A stretch of DNA of 64,000 bases from Lachnospiraceae bacterium (lineage in GTDB: Bacteria > Bacillota > Clostridia > Lachnospirales > Lachnospiraceae), in assembly GCA_022796475.1 (NCBI GenBank), contig JAAWIS010000004.1:1-64000 (forward strand), given 5' to 3'. Both the position numbers and the translations under genes were made by a program. How positions within the stretch are numbered: the stretch's first letter is position 1; each line of letters opens with the position of its first letter. Shown here in pieces: positions 34,958 to 43,015 of this stretch. The notes under the pieces were generated by a model. The model was not told the origin of the DNA, searched no databases, and saw only the letters and a list, made by a program, of their open reading frames with translations.

Positions 34958-36442
34958 TCAAACAGAAGTTCGGGCAGGCACCGGACAAATGCTGCGCATT
35001 TCAATCCTTGGTCCTCCCCGTTTTTCCAGGTATGGCCTTGTAATCATAACTGCGCCGATATTGGGATCCTTGGGGATTTCATACATAATATCCAGCATGA
35101 AATCTTCCAGGATTGCCCGCAGGGCCCTGGCTCCAGTTTCTTTTTTCATAGCCTCTTCCACGATCCAGTCTAAAGCAGCAGCATCAAATTCCAGCTTTAC
35201 TTCATCATAAGCCAAAAGCTTCTCATACTGCTTTAAAATTGCATTTTTAGGTTCTGTAAGGATCCGTTTCATAAATTCCTTATCCAAAGGCTGCAAAGCA
35301 ACTGTAATCGGAAGGCGGCCTAAAAATTCCGGTATCATGCCAAATTTTCTGAGATCGCCATTTTCCACTTTTGCAAGCAGTTTTTTATCTGTTTCATAAG
35401 CATCCTTTAACTGTGAACCAAATCCCATTGAGGACTTCTTTTGCAGCCGCTCCCTAATTATCTGCTCCAGCTCAGGAAATGCGCCTCCGCAGATAAAAAG
35501 AATATTATCTGTATTTACAGTTGCCATAGGCGTCATGGCGTTTTTCTGGTTGGAACCTACCGGAACTTCTATCACACTGCCTTCTAAAAGCTTCAGCAGC
35601 TCCTGCTGCACCGATTCCCCGCTTACATCTCTGGCATTAGTCTGCTGCTTTTTTGCAATTTTGTCCACTTCATCGATAAAAATAATCCCTCGCTCTGCTT
35701 TCTCCACATCATTGCCTGCCGCCGCTAACAGTTTACTTACCACACTTTCAATATCATCACCGATGTATCCGGCCTCTGTCAGGGATGTTGCATCTGCAAT
35801 CGCTAAGGGCACATCCAAAAGCTTCGCCAGCGTTTTAACCAGATACGTTTTTCCGCTTCCTGTAGGGCCAACCATTAAAATATTCGATTTTTCAATAGTA
35901 ATCTCATCTTCCTGCTTTGCCGGACAGCTTAAAAGAGAACGTTTATAATGATTATAAACGGCTACTGAAATCACCTTTTTTGCCTGTTCCTGCCCCACCA
36001 CAAATTCATCCAGGCGCTGTTTAATCACATGGGGCGCCGGAATATCCTGAATTGTATAGGTCTTCGGGGCTTCTGATTTCTTTTTAATCTTCTGCTTTTT
36101 CGGAATCGCCATATCAGGGCGAAGAAAATTAGAAAGCTCCCCCATGTTCAAATTCATAAACGGCATATTAGGAATCTGTCCTAAATCCATTCCGTTCTGA
36201 TTTAAAGCGTCAAAGGCTTTCTGCATACAGTCATGGCAAAGGTAAATTCCTCCTGGCATGGATACCATGGAGCCAGCTTTGCTCTCCGGCCTTCGACATA
36301 TGTAGCAAACCTTTTCGTAGTCTTTGTCCTCTTCCTGGCTCTTAATGTTATTTCTTCGGCTTTCTGCTTCCCCTTCCTTTGTTTCCGTTTCTGATAATAT
36401 TTCCTTCTCTTCCAATGTAGGCCTCTTTTCTTTATCTGTCAT
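34958..36442 (-). CDS. ClpX-like AAA+ unfoldase (paralogue with zinc-binding domain)
   Basis: 494 aa, about 70 longer than typical ClpX. After a charged N-terminal extension (to about 44) comes the Cys4 zinc domain (CYICRRPESKAG ... CHDC). Then a linker and the AAA+ module: Walker A GPTGSGKTYLVK, pore loop GYIGDD, Walker B GIIFIDEVDKI, sensor and arginine motifs in PEFLGRLPITVAL and GARALRAI. The ClpP-docking loop is SSMGFG, i.e. M-G-F in place of the usual IGF/LGF. No clpP is adjacent, so this may be a second, specialised ClpX. It lies 234 bp downstream of htrA with a hairpin between. Confidence 0.9.
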   Translation of the reverse strand: MTDKEKRPTLEEKEILSETETKEGEAESRRNNIKSQEEDKDYEKVCYICRRPESKAGSMVSMPGGIYLCHDCMQKAFDALNQNGMDLGQIPNMPFMNLNMGELSNFLRPDMAIPKKQKIKKKSEAPKTYTIQDIPAPHVIKQRLDEFVVGQEQAKKVISVAVYNHYKRSLLSCPAKQEDEITIEKSNILMVGPTGSGKTYLVKTLAKLLDVPLAIADATSLTEAGYIGDDIESVVSKLLAAAGNDVEKAERGIIFIDEVDKIAKKQQTNARDVSGESVQQELLKLLEGSVIEVPVGSNQKNAMTPMATVNTDNILFICGGAFPELEQIIRERLQKKSSMGFGSQLKDAYETDKKLLAKVENGDLRKFGMIPEFLGRLPITVALQPLDKEFMKRILTEPKNAILKQYEKLLAYDEVKLEFDAAALDWIVEEAMKKETGARALRAILEDFMLDIMYEIPKDPNIGAVMITRPYLEKRGGPRIEMRSICPVPARTSV

Positions 36443-36534
36443 TCATTTTCCTTGCTTCCTGTACCATTCAGTTTATCACAGGCTGCCCCGTTATTCAAGT
36501 AGCCCCCTTTCCGAAAAAAAGCGCAGCCCCAAAC

Positions 36535-36556
36535 AGGTTACTGTTCGCACACCATG
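36535..36556. repeat. Short dispersed repeat, second copy of 30159-30178
   Basis: The sequence ggttactgttcgcacaccat followed by gac closely matches ggtactgttcacaccatgac at about 30159-30178, differing mainly by a GC insertion. Both copies lie in intergenic DNA. Beyond this block the sequences diverge. Confidence 0.5.
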
Positions 36557-36621
36557 ACTTTTCTGCTCTCAATTTTCCTCCTGGCAAGCCTCAGTTGTCA
36601 GTCATTTGGAAAAAGCACCGC

Positions 36622-36661
36622 AAGGCTCACAAAGGAACCTTTTACGTCCTTCGTGAGCCTT
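36622..36661 (-). terminator. Long hairpin downstream of htrA
   Basis: aaggctcac-a-aagga pairs with tcctt-c-gtgagcctt, a 15-bp stem with one mismatch. On the minus strand it is followed by GCGGTGCTTTTTCC. It lies 15 bp after the htrA stop and separates htrA from the ClpX gene. Confidence 0.65.
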
Positions 36662-36676
36662 ACTTAACACTCCTTC

Positions 36677-38446
36677 TTAATTTACGTTATTTTCAACAGG
36701 CTTAACACCTAATGTTACCTCAACCTGCCTCTCCACATACTCTCCGTCTGACAAAGACTGAACGGTCAGTGTAATGGTATCTCCGCCTGCATAATATGTC
36801 AGCATAGCTTTCAGCTCTGACATAGTCCGTATCGACTGTCCGTCAAATTTCGTAATAATATCTTTTTCTTTTAAGTCAGAGCCAGCAGCCGCCCCTTCTT
36901 CCATAATCCGGTATACAAACACACCCTGAGGCATTCCGTATAAAAGGGATGTATTGGCATCAATATCCTGGCCCTGGATCCCAAGGTAGCCCTGCCTTGC
37001 TTCTTCAACCTCTTTTCTGGTTTTTTTGGTCATCAGATTACCGATGATATCCTGAACCTTTGAAATCGGAATAGCATACCCCATGCCCTCTACTTCTGTG
37101 GAGGAGTATTTTGCCGAATTAATTCCGATTACCTCTCCTTCCATATTCAAAAGGGCGCCGCCGCTGTTGCCTGGATTAATGGCTGCATCTGTCTGGAGAA
37201 GGTTTCTTGCAGTCTGCTGTTCCGTTTTCACTTCCCTGTCCAAGGCACTGACATAGCCTACCGTCACAGACTGCCCATAGCCTAATGCATTCCCGATGGC
37301 AATAACCCCCTGGCCTACTTTAAGGCTGTTGGAATCCCCCAGTGTAGCAACTGCAATTTTACTTTTTGTATCATCCGGAATCTTAGTTAAATCGACTGCA
37401 ATCACAGCCAAATCATTTTCCGAATCGGTGCCCTTTACATTTGCCTCTATGATTTCATTATCAACAAATACAACGCCAAGGGTTTTTGCCCCTTCCACCA
37501 CGTGGTTATTGGTTACAATTAATAGCTCCTCGTCGCTTTGGCCTACGATAATTCCGGACCCGCTTCCCTTTCCCTCATATATCTGAGTCTGTCCGAACCA
37601 GTTCTGTGTCTGGTATTCTGTTACGCTGTTAATCGCTACCACAGACGGCATGGCCTTTTCCACAATAGCAGACACATCATTGCTTACTGCTGGAACTGCA
37701 GGGGCGGGATTCGTGTTTGCTGTGTCCGGTTTTGACGTTTCAGGCATGGTTTCTGCCTGGGTAAGGGCGGCCTGGGATGATTCTGTTTCATTGCCGGCCA
37801 AAAGCCTGCCGCTAATCTGGTTCACTCCAGCCATAGTTCCTCCTGCAATAACACCGAAAAGCAGGGCCGCCGCTGTAATCCCGGCTGCTTTCTTTAACAT
37901 CGGATGAGGTTTCTTTTCTTTTTTTAATTTCTGTCCCGGCTGCCTGGAACCAGGCTGAGGCTGCTGCCAGGGGGCATAATGCTGCTGATAAGGTGGCTGG
38001 CCGCCATAGCCTGGATTTGGTCCCGACGGCCTGGTTCCGTAATTGCCGGATGGAACTTGCGGATTCGGTCCATACCCTGCACCCGGATGATTCATTTGGC
38101 TGCCGCCATAGCCGCTGCCTTGAGCTGACTGGTGGTTTCCATAAGATCCCGACGGTCTGCCATAAGCCCCTGGCTGGCCATTTCCATAATTGCCATAGGA
38201 ATTTGCTGACACCGGCGAACTGGAACCGTAAGGATTTTTGCCATTATCTGAAGGCTGGCTTTCTGAACCTTGGCTTATTGGGGCGCCTGAACTGCTGCTC
38301 CTTCCATCCTCAGCCTCTCTTTTTTGCATGGCCTCCATTCCTTCCTCTGTCTGGCTGGCCTCATTTGTTCTGTCCCTATATTCTGTCCGCTGAGATTCTT
38401 CCTCTCCATGATTTTGCTGTGTTTTTTCATAATCGTTCTGATACAT
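36677..38446 (-). CDS. HtrA/DegP-like membrane-anchored serine protease
   Basis: 589 aa. A long cytosolic N-terminus rich in Gly, Asn, Gln, Tyr and Pro (to about 185) is followed by one membrane helix (AAGITAAALLFGVIAGGTMA). A trypsin-like domain has His in IVTNNHVVEGA, Asp in ENDLAVIAVD and Ser in NPGNSGGALLN. A C-terminal PDZ domain starts near GYLGIQGQDID. It degrades or refolds damaged proteins outside the membrane. The low-complexity N-terminus with repeated SYGN/GYG motifs is the unusual part. Transcribed before the ClpX gene. Confidence 0.93.
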   Translation of the reverse strand: MYQNDYEKTQQNHGEEESQRTEYRDRTNEASQTEEGMEAMQKREAEDGRSSSSGAPISQGSESQPSDNGKNPYGSSSPVSANSYGNYGNGQPGAYGRPSGSYGNHQSAQGSGYGGSQMNHPGAGYGPNPQVPSGNYGTRPSGPNPGYGGQPPYQQHYAPWQQPQPGSRQPGQKLKKEKKPHPMLKKAAGITAAALLFGVIAGGTMAGVNQISGRLLAGNETESSQAALTQAETMPETSKPDTANTNPAPAVPAVSNDVSAIVEKAMPSVVAINSVTEYQTQNWFGQTQIYEGKGSGSGIIVGQSDEELLIVTNNHVVEGAKTLGVVFVDNEIIEANVKGTDSENDLAVIAVDLTKIPDDTKSKIAVATLGDSNSLKVGQGVIAIGNALGYGQSVTVGYVSALDREVKTEQQTARNLLQTDAAINPGNSGGALLNMEGEVIGINSAKYSSTEVEGMGYAIPISKVQDIIGNLMTKKTRKEVEEARQGYLGIQGQDIDANTSLLYGMPQGVFVYRIMEEGAAAGSDLKEKDIITKFDGQSIRTMSELKAMLTYYAGGDTITLTVQSLSDGEYVERQVEVTLGVKPVENNVN

Positions 38447-38660
38447 AACTTAAATCCCCTTTCTGAACTCCAAAGCATATTTCGGCAGCTCTCTGCCCAT
38501 TTCGTAATTGCTTTTTTCGCTTAAGGATCCTTCTGAATCGCTTTTACTTGACTACGAAAAAGATTGTATCAGTCAATTGTGATGGAATTGTGACAAATTT
38601 ATGATAAAACTATGATCCTTTCTAGTGTTCTGCTTATATGGAATGCAGACATGCTTTCAA

Positions 38661-40496
38661 TCAGTAGATTCCGGGCCCTGCCGGAATGGTGGTAATTGTT
38701 CCATCTCCCTGGGCCGGATTCCCGCCTGACAAATCCGGCCCCGCCGGGCTCGGTATGGAAGGCGCTGGCGGACTTTGAGAAGACGGTTCCTGGGGAGCGA
38801 TAATGGTGGCTGTTGTTCCCGGATTGATCGGCACTGCCGGGCTATCCGGTCTGTTTCCCTGAGAATTCTGGTTATCCTCAGATGACGGCGTTTTCGAATT
38901 CCCTGGATTTTCTGGTTCTGACGGAAGAGTTTCTTCTGGCCGGAGGACTTCAGAAGGCCCTCTCCCCCCTCCATCCTGATTAAGAGCAGGCGCAGTTTCA
39001 TGGGGCCTGGACGGTCCGGAAGCTGTAGTTTCATCAGCCGCCTGGCTGGTTTTTGGTTCTGCCAAAGAGGGTGATTTCGTTCCGCTTAAGGTTTCTCCCG
39101 GTGGCAAAATAACAGAGGAGGGACGTGACTCCCTTTCTTCTTCTTCCCTGGTTCGGGATTCCTGCTGATTATCTGTTTCGTCTTCCGTTCCAGTTTCTTC
39201 CTTCTCTTTTGTTTCTTTTTCTGTCCTTTCTTTTTCCTCTTCCTCCTCTTTCCGCGGAGATTTTGAAGTACCTGGCATGACTCCATTGGATGTGGAAACG
39301 TGTCCTACAGACACGCCTTGTTTATACATGCCGCTTTCACTGGAAATTTTTGCACTGATTTTTTTAACTGTGTCACTTGGAATATAGTTTTCTTCTCCGT
39401 ACAAGAACTGGTGAAGTTCCATAACATTGCTTTCCAATGTCTGTGGAATCACGCAGGCTCCTTTTCTTCCTAAATTTGCATCTCCTCTGGCAAAGGGAAA
39501 GCCTCCGGTTTCACCGATATAATAATTTCCTACATTTCCCAAAAGGCTGATAATATCCTGCATATCCACACTGGTTGCCACCTGTGGAAACAGTACCAGC
39601 GTTAACTGGTTCAGCGTGGCAAGATCTGCCTGCTTCGCTTTTTCAAATGCTGCCTGGATTACCTTTCGCTGACGTTCCGTTCTGGCAAAGTCGGTATCCA
39701 TCAGCCTAAGCCGCCCATAGGCCACTGCCTGTACTCCATCCAGATGATTCATGCCAGCTTTCTTTAAATGCTGGGAATATACGCCGGTAGCTTCTACTGT
39801 TTCCGTAATAAAGGAATTAATGTAAGCAAATTCAGCCCTGCTGATTTCCATATCAATACCGCCAAGAAGATTGATCCCGTCGGCTACTGCCTTCCAGCTA
39901 AAGGTTACAAAATCGCTGATATTCAAGTCCAGATTTTTATTCAGCATTTTGGCTGCATTGCTGGGGCCTCCGTCAAAATAAGCCCGGTTAATTTTATTGT
40001 AGCTGCCATTGTCATCAATATTCAGATAAGAATCCCTAAATACGCTGACCAGACGGATTTCTCCGGTATCATGGTTAATATCGCAGATCATATTTACATC
40101 TGCATTGGTATCTTTCCCCACATTGGAACCGCGGCTGTCCACTCCAAAAATATAGATCCCCCAATGTCCCTTCTGCTTCTGGTACTGTGGAAGATCCACA
40201 GAAAAGTTAGGATTTTCCACTTCTTCCGGCACCCAGTCATCCATCCGCTGAATCATGCTCCATCTCCTGGCAAAAAAGCCGTAACCGCATATAAACAGCA
40301 GTGCAAAACATTCAGCAATTACCATTGTAATGATTCTTCGGCGTCTTTTGGATTTTTTACTGTTCTTCCTTCCTGTCCCAACTCCTTCGTATGGCATCGG
40401 TATCCGGCTGTTTTCTTCCTGCCGGATACCGCCGCCCTGACGGCGGCTTCTTCTGATGCCGGATTTCACCGGTTCCTTCTCGAAATCATAATCCAT
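38661..40496 (-). CDS. LytR-CpsA-Psr (LCP) family glycopolymer transferase
   Basis: 611 aa. A basic cytosolic segment with KKSKRRRRIITMV leads into one membrane helix (about 54-75). The LCP domain follows (about 110-360): VDSRGSNVGKDTNADVNMI, RLVSVFRDSYLNI, KINRAYFDGG, and the Arg-rich YGRLRLMDTDFARTERQRKV. LCP enzymes move glycopolymers from undecaprenyl lipid to peptidoglycan. The last 230 residues are a low-complexity Pro/Ser/Glu/Thr tail, first charged and then proline-rich, probably spanning the wall. It is the last gene of the nine-gene glycan operon, 16 bp after the sugar transferase. Confidence 0.92.
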   Translation of the reverse strand: MDYDFEKEPVKSGIRRSRRQGGGIRQEENSRIPMPYEGVGTGRKNSKKSKRRRRIITMVIAECFALLFICGYGFFARRWSMIQRMDDWVPEEVENPNFSVDLPQYQKQKGHWGIYIFGVDSRGSNVGKDTNADVNMICDINHDTGEIRLVSVFRDSYLNIDDNGSYNKINRAYFDGGPSNAAKMLNKNLDLNISDFVTFSWKAVADGINLLGGIDMEISRAEFAYINSFITETVEATGVYSQHLKKAGMNHLDGVQAVAYGRLRLMDTDFARTERQRKVIQAAFEKAKQADLATLNQLTLVLFPQVATSVDMQDIISLLGNVGNYYIGETGGFPFARGDANLGRKGACVIPQTLESNVMELHQFLYGEENYIPSDTVKKISAKISSESGMYKQGVSVGHVSTSNGVMPGTSKSPRKEEEEEKERTEKETKEKEETGTEDETDNQQESRTREEEERESRPSSVILPPGETLSGTKSPSLAEPKTSQAADETTASGPSRPHETAPALNQDGGGRGPSEVLRPEETLPSEPENPGNSKTPSSEDNQNSQGNRPDSPAVPINPGTTATIIAPQEPSSQSPPAPSIPSPAGPDLSGGNPAQGDGTITTIPAGPGIY

Positions 40497-40512
40497 CGCA
40501 TTTCCTCATCTG

Positions 40513-41931
40513 CTAATATGCATTTTTATTAATAAAGCCTTTAAATATGGTCAGAAATAAAATCTTAAAATCAAATCCAAGGCTCCAGTTTTCGATGTAA
40601 TATAAATCATGTTCAATTCGTTTGGTAATGGAGGTATCCCCCCGGTAGCCGTTTACTTGTGCCCATCCGGTTAAGCCCGGCCGCACCTGATGTTTTACCA
40701 TATAGCGTGGAATCTCTTCCTTGAATCGCTCCACAAAAAAGGGACGCTCCGGCCTTGGTCCTACCAGGCTCATATCCCCTTTCAAAATATTAAAAAACTG
40801 GGGCATCTCATCGATGCTGGTTCTTCGGATTATTTTTCCCACAGGTGTTACCCTGGGATCATTTGGAGTAGTCCACTTGGCTTTTTCCGATGAGGGCGCC
40901 TGAACCGCCATAGAACGAAATTTATACATTTTAAACGGCCGGTTATGAAGGCCCACCCGCTCCTGACTATAAATAACCGGGCCTTTTGAAGTCAGTTTAA
41001 TCAAAAGAGCGGCGGATATCATAACCGGAGAAAAAATAAGAATCGCCACAGAAGCGCCTAAAATATCCATCATCCGTTTTACTGTGGCATTCAGCAAATC
41101 ATTCAACGGCACATGACGGATATTGATGACAGGAAGTCCCTGCAGGTCTTCTGTATAAGGCCTGGTTGGAATAATATTATTATAATCCGGAATAAACTTT
41201 GTGTGGACGCCGCTTTTTTCGCATACAGCCACAATCCGTTCCAGATTTTCATACTCTTTCAGCCCTAATGTAACTGCAATTTCATCCAGTGTATTTTCCT
41301 CCAGAAAATGCTGAAGCTTGGAAATCTCACCTAAAACAGGAACCTGGCGATACTGGAAGCCAAGAGGATGATGATCATCTAAAATTCCCTGGATACGATA
41401 ACCCCATTCCGGATTCGCCTTTACACGGTCAATAAACCCTTCTGCAGCCCGGCTAAAACCAATCAGCAGAATATGCTTCTGATTGTACCCTTTTGAGCGC
41501 ATAGAATGCAGGAAACGGTGGATTGCATAGCGTTCAGCCGATTCCAGGATCACATTGATGGCAAAAAAGGCCATAACCATACGGCGGGAAAAATTGTAAA
41601 AATATGGGTTCTTCCCGCCTAAATACAGCACCAGGGTAAAAATCAAAAGTCCTATGGTATTGGCTTTGCATATATTAGCCAGTTCCACCCGCCTGCGCAT
41701 TACCCGCTTAGGAGTGTAAAGCTGAAACATGCCATACAGCACCAGGTAAAGAGGGATAATAACCACCAGAGGAATCACATATACCTGAGGCGGCAGCACT
41801 CCTGTGCCAGCCACCAGGAAAATGCCGCTTTCAATAATAAGATACCAGGCCAATACATAAGAACATGTGATAATACATGCATCCAGTACCACATGAGTCC
41901 GGTTTAATGATTTCTGATTATTCTTTATCAT
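40513..41931 (-). CDS. Polyprenyl-phosphate sugar-1-phosphate transferase (WbaP/WcaJ type)
   Basis: 472 aa. Four N-terminal membrane helices (to about 130) precede a CoA-binding-like middle domain (HILLIGFSRAAEGFIDRV). The C-terminal bacterial sugar transferase domain (about 275-470) shows KRMMDILGASVAILIFSPVM, YKFRSM, TSIDEMPQFFNILKGDMSLV and GPRPERP. It loads the first sugar phosphate onto undecaprenyl phosphate. A second enzyme of the same type lies at 57.2-58.6 kb. Eighth gene of the operon, between a GT2 and the LCP protein. Confidence 0.93.
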   Translation of the reverse strand: MIKNNQKSLNRTHVVLDACIITCSYVLAWYLIIESGIFLVAGTGVLPPQVYVIPLVVIIPLYLVLYGMFQLYTPKRVMRRRVELANICKANTIGLLIFTLVLYLGGKNPYFYNFSRRMVMAFFAINVILESAERYAIHRFLHSMRSKGYNQKHILLIGFSRAAEGFIDRVKANPEWGYRIQGILDDHHPLGFQYRQVPVLGEISKLQHFLEENTLDEIAVTLGLKEYENLERIVAVCEKSGVHTKFIPDYNNIIPTRPYTEDLQGLPVINIRHVPLNDLLNATVKRMMDILGASVAILIFSPVMISAALLIKLTSKGPVIYSQERVGLHNRPFKMYKFRSMAVQAPSSEKAKWTTPNDPRVTPVGKIIRRTSIDEMPQFFNILKGDMSLVGPRPERPFFVERFKEEIPRYMVKHQVRPGLTGWAQVNGYRGDTSITKRIEHDLYYIENWSLGFDFKILFLTIFKGFINKNAY

Positions 41932-41998
41932 AGTACATCACCTTAGTTTTTTATCCACCCATTATACATGATTTTCCTCTAATCGGCCACAAAATTCG

Positions 41999-43009
41999 TC
42001 ATTGTTTTTTCCGGACAGCTCCTTTTTCCAAAACTTTTTTCATCTGACGCCTGGAAAATTCATACACATACAGAAAAGTAGCTGCAAAAAGTTCCCATTC
42101 AATCACCAGGTAATGGTTTCGGTTTTCTCGTTTGTAAGGAACCTTCCGGCAGTTTTTTGCTGTCCGAATTCCCTCTTTTAATCCTTCCAGGTAATCCTTT
42201 CCAAATCCCAGCTTATTAAAAAATCCGTACTTTAATCCAATTCCTGCCAAAATCCCTGGCAGGTTAAACATAAGCTGAGGCCAGGGCATGTTTTTATAAT
42301 TCAGATAAACACTGTTTCTGGCTGCCAGTTTTACTTTAAAGGAATTATACTTAGAACCGCTGGTTCCGCTTCCCACATGGTACACCAGGGCAGTTGGACA
42401 GTAAATATTATCATAGCCAGCAATCCTGGCACGGTATCCCACGTCAATATCTTCCAGATATGCAAAATGCATCTCATCAAAATACCCGATTTGACAAAAC
42501 ACTTCCCGGCGGTAAATCGCTGCACCGGCACAGGCAGCAAACACCCGGCAGGGCCTGCCATAGCCGGATGAGCTTCTTCCTACGCCTCTCTGATAGGCCC
42601 AGCCCAAAAGACAGTACATATCTCCGGCGTCATCCATCAGATCCGGATGATACATCTGAACCATCTTGCTGCTGACGGAAAAAATCCTGGGGGATTGCTC
42701 CACAGCACGAATCATCTCCCTGATATAGTGTTTGTCTGCCTTGGTATCATTATTCAGCAAAATCACATAAGGTGTAGTGCTATTTTGAATCCCCAGATTA
42801 ACTGCACCGGAAAACCCTTTGTTTTCCGTGAGAAAGACAGACGGGATTTGATGCTCTTTTAACCATTCTGCGCTTCCGTCTTCTGAACCGTTATCTATCA
42901 CAAGAATGTCAAAGTCCTTGCAGCTTTGGTTCTTTAAGGCTTCCATACATTCTTCCATATACGTCAAACCATTATAGTTGGGAATAATAACCGTTACTTT
43001 CTTATCCAT
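41999..43009 (-). CDS. Family-2 glycosyltransferase (rhamnosyltransferase-like)
   Basis: 336 aa. GT-A fold: VTVIIPNYNGLTYMEECMEA, metal-binding region LLNNDTKADKHYIREM, and the acceptor-side ED motif in FAYLEDIDVGYRARIAGY. The overall pattern resembles WbbL-type rhamnosyltransferases, but the donor cannot be read from the sequence. A hydrophobic patch near 240-260 could associate with the membrane. It lies 6 bp after the preceding GT2 gene. Confidence 0.88.
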   Translation of the reverse strand: MDKKVTVIIPNYNGLTYMEECMEALKNQSCKDFDILVIDNGSEDGSAEWLKEHQIPSVFLTENKGFSGAVNLGIQNSTTPYVILLNNDTKADKHYIREMIRAVEQSPRIFSVSSKMVQMYHPDLMDDAGDMYCLLGWAYQRGVGRSSSGYGRPCRVFAACAGAAIYRREVFCQIGYFDEMHFAYLEDIDVGYRARIAGYDNIYCPTALVYHVGSGTSGSKYNSFKVKLAARNSVYLNYKNMPWPQLMFNLPGILAGIGLKYGFFNKLGFGKDYLEGLKEGIRTAKNCRKVPYKRENRNHYLVIEWELFAATFLYVYEFSRRQMKKVLEKGAVRKKQ

Positions 43010-43015
43010 TTTGTT

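Noticed and set aside
38447-38660. Promoter for htrA with TTGACT
   Set aside because: TTGACT is present on the minus strand, but no acceptable -10 lies 16-18 bases away, so it is not listed.
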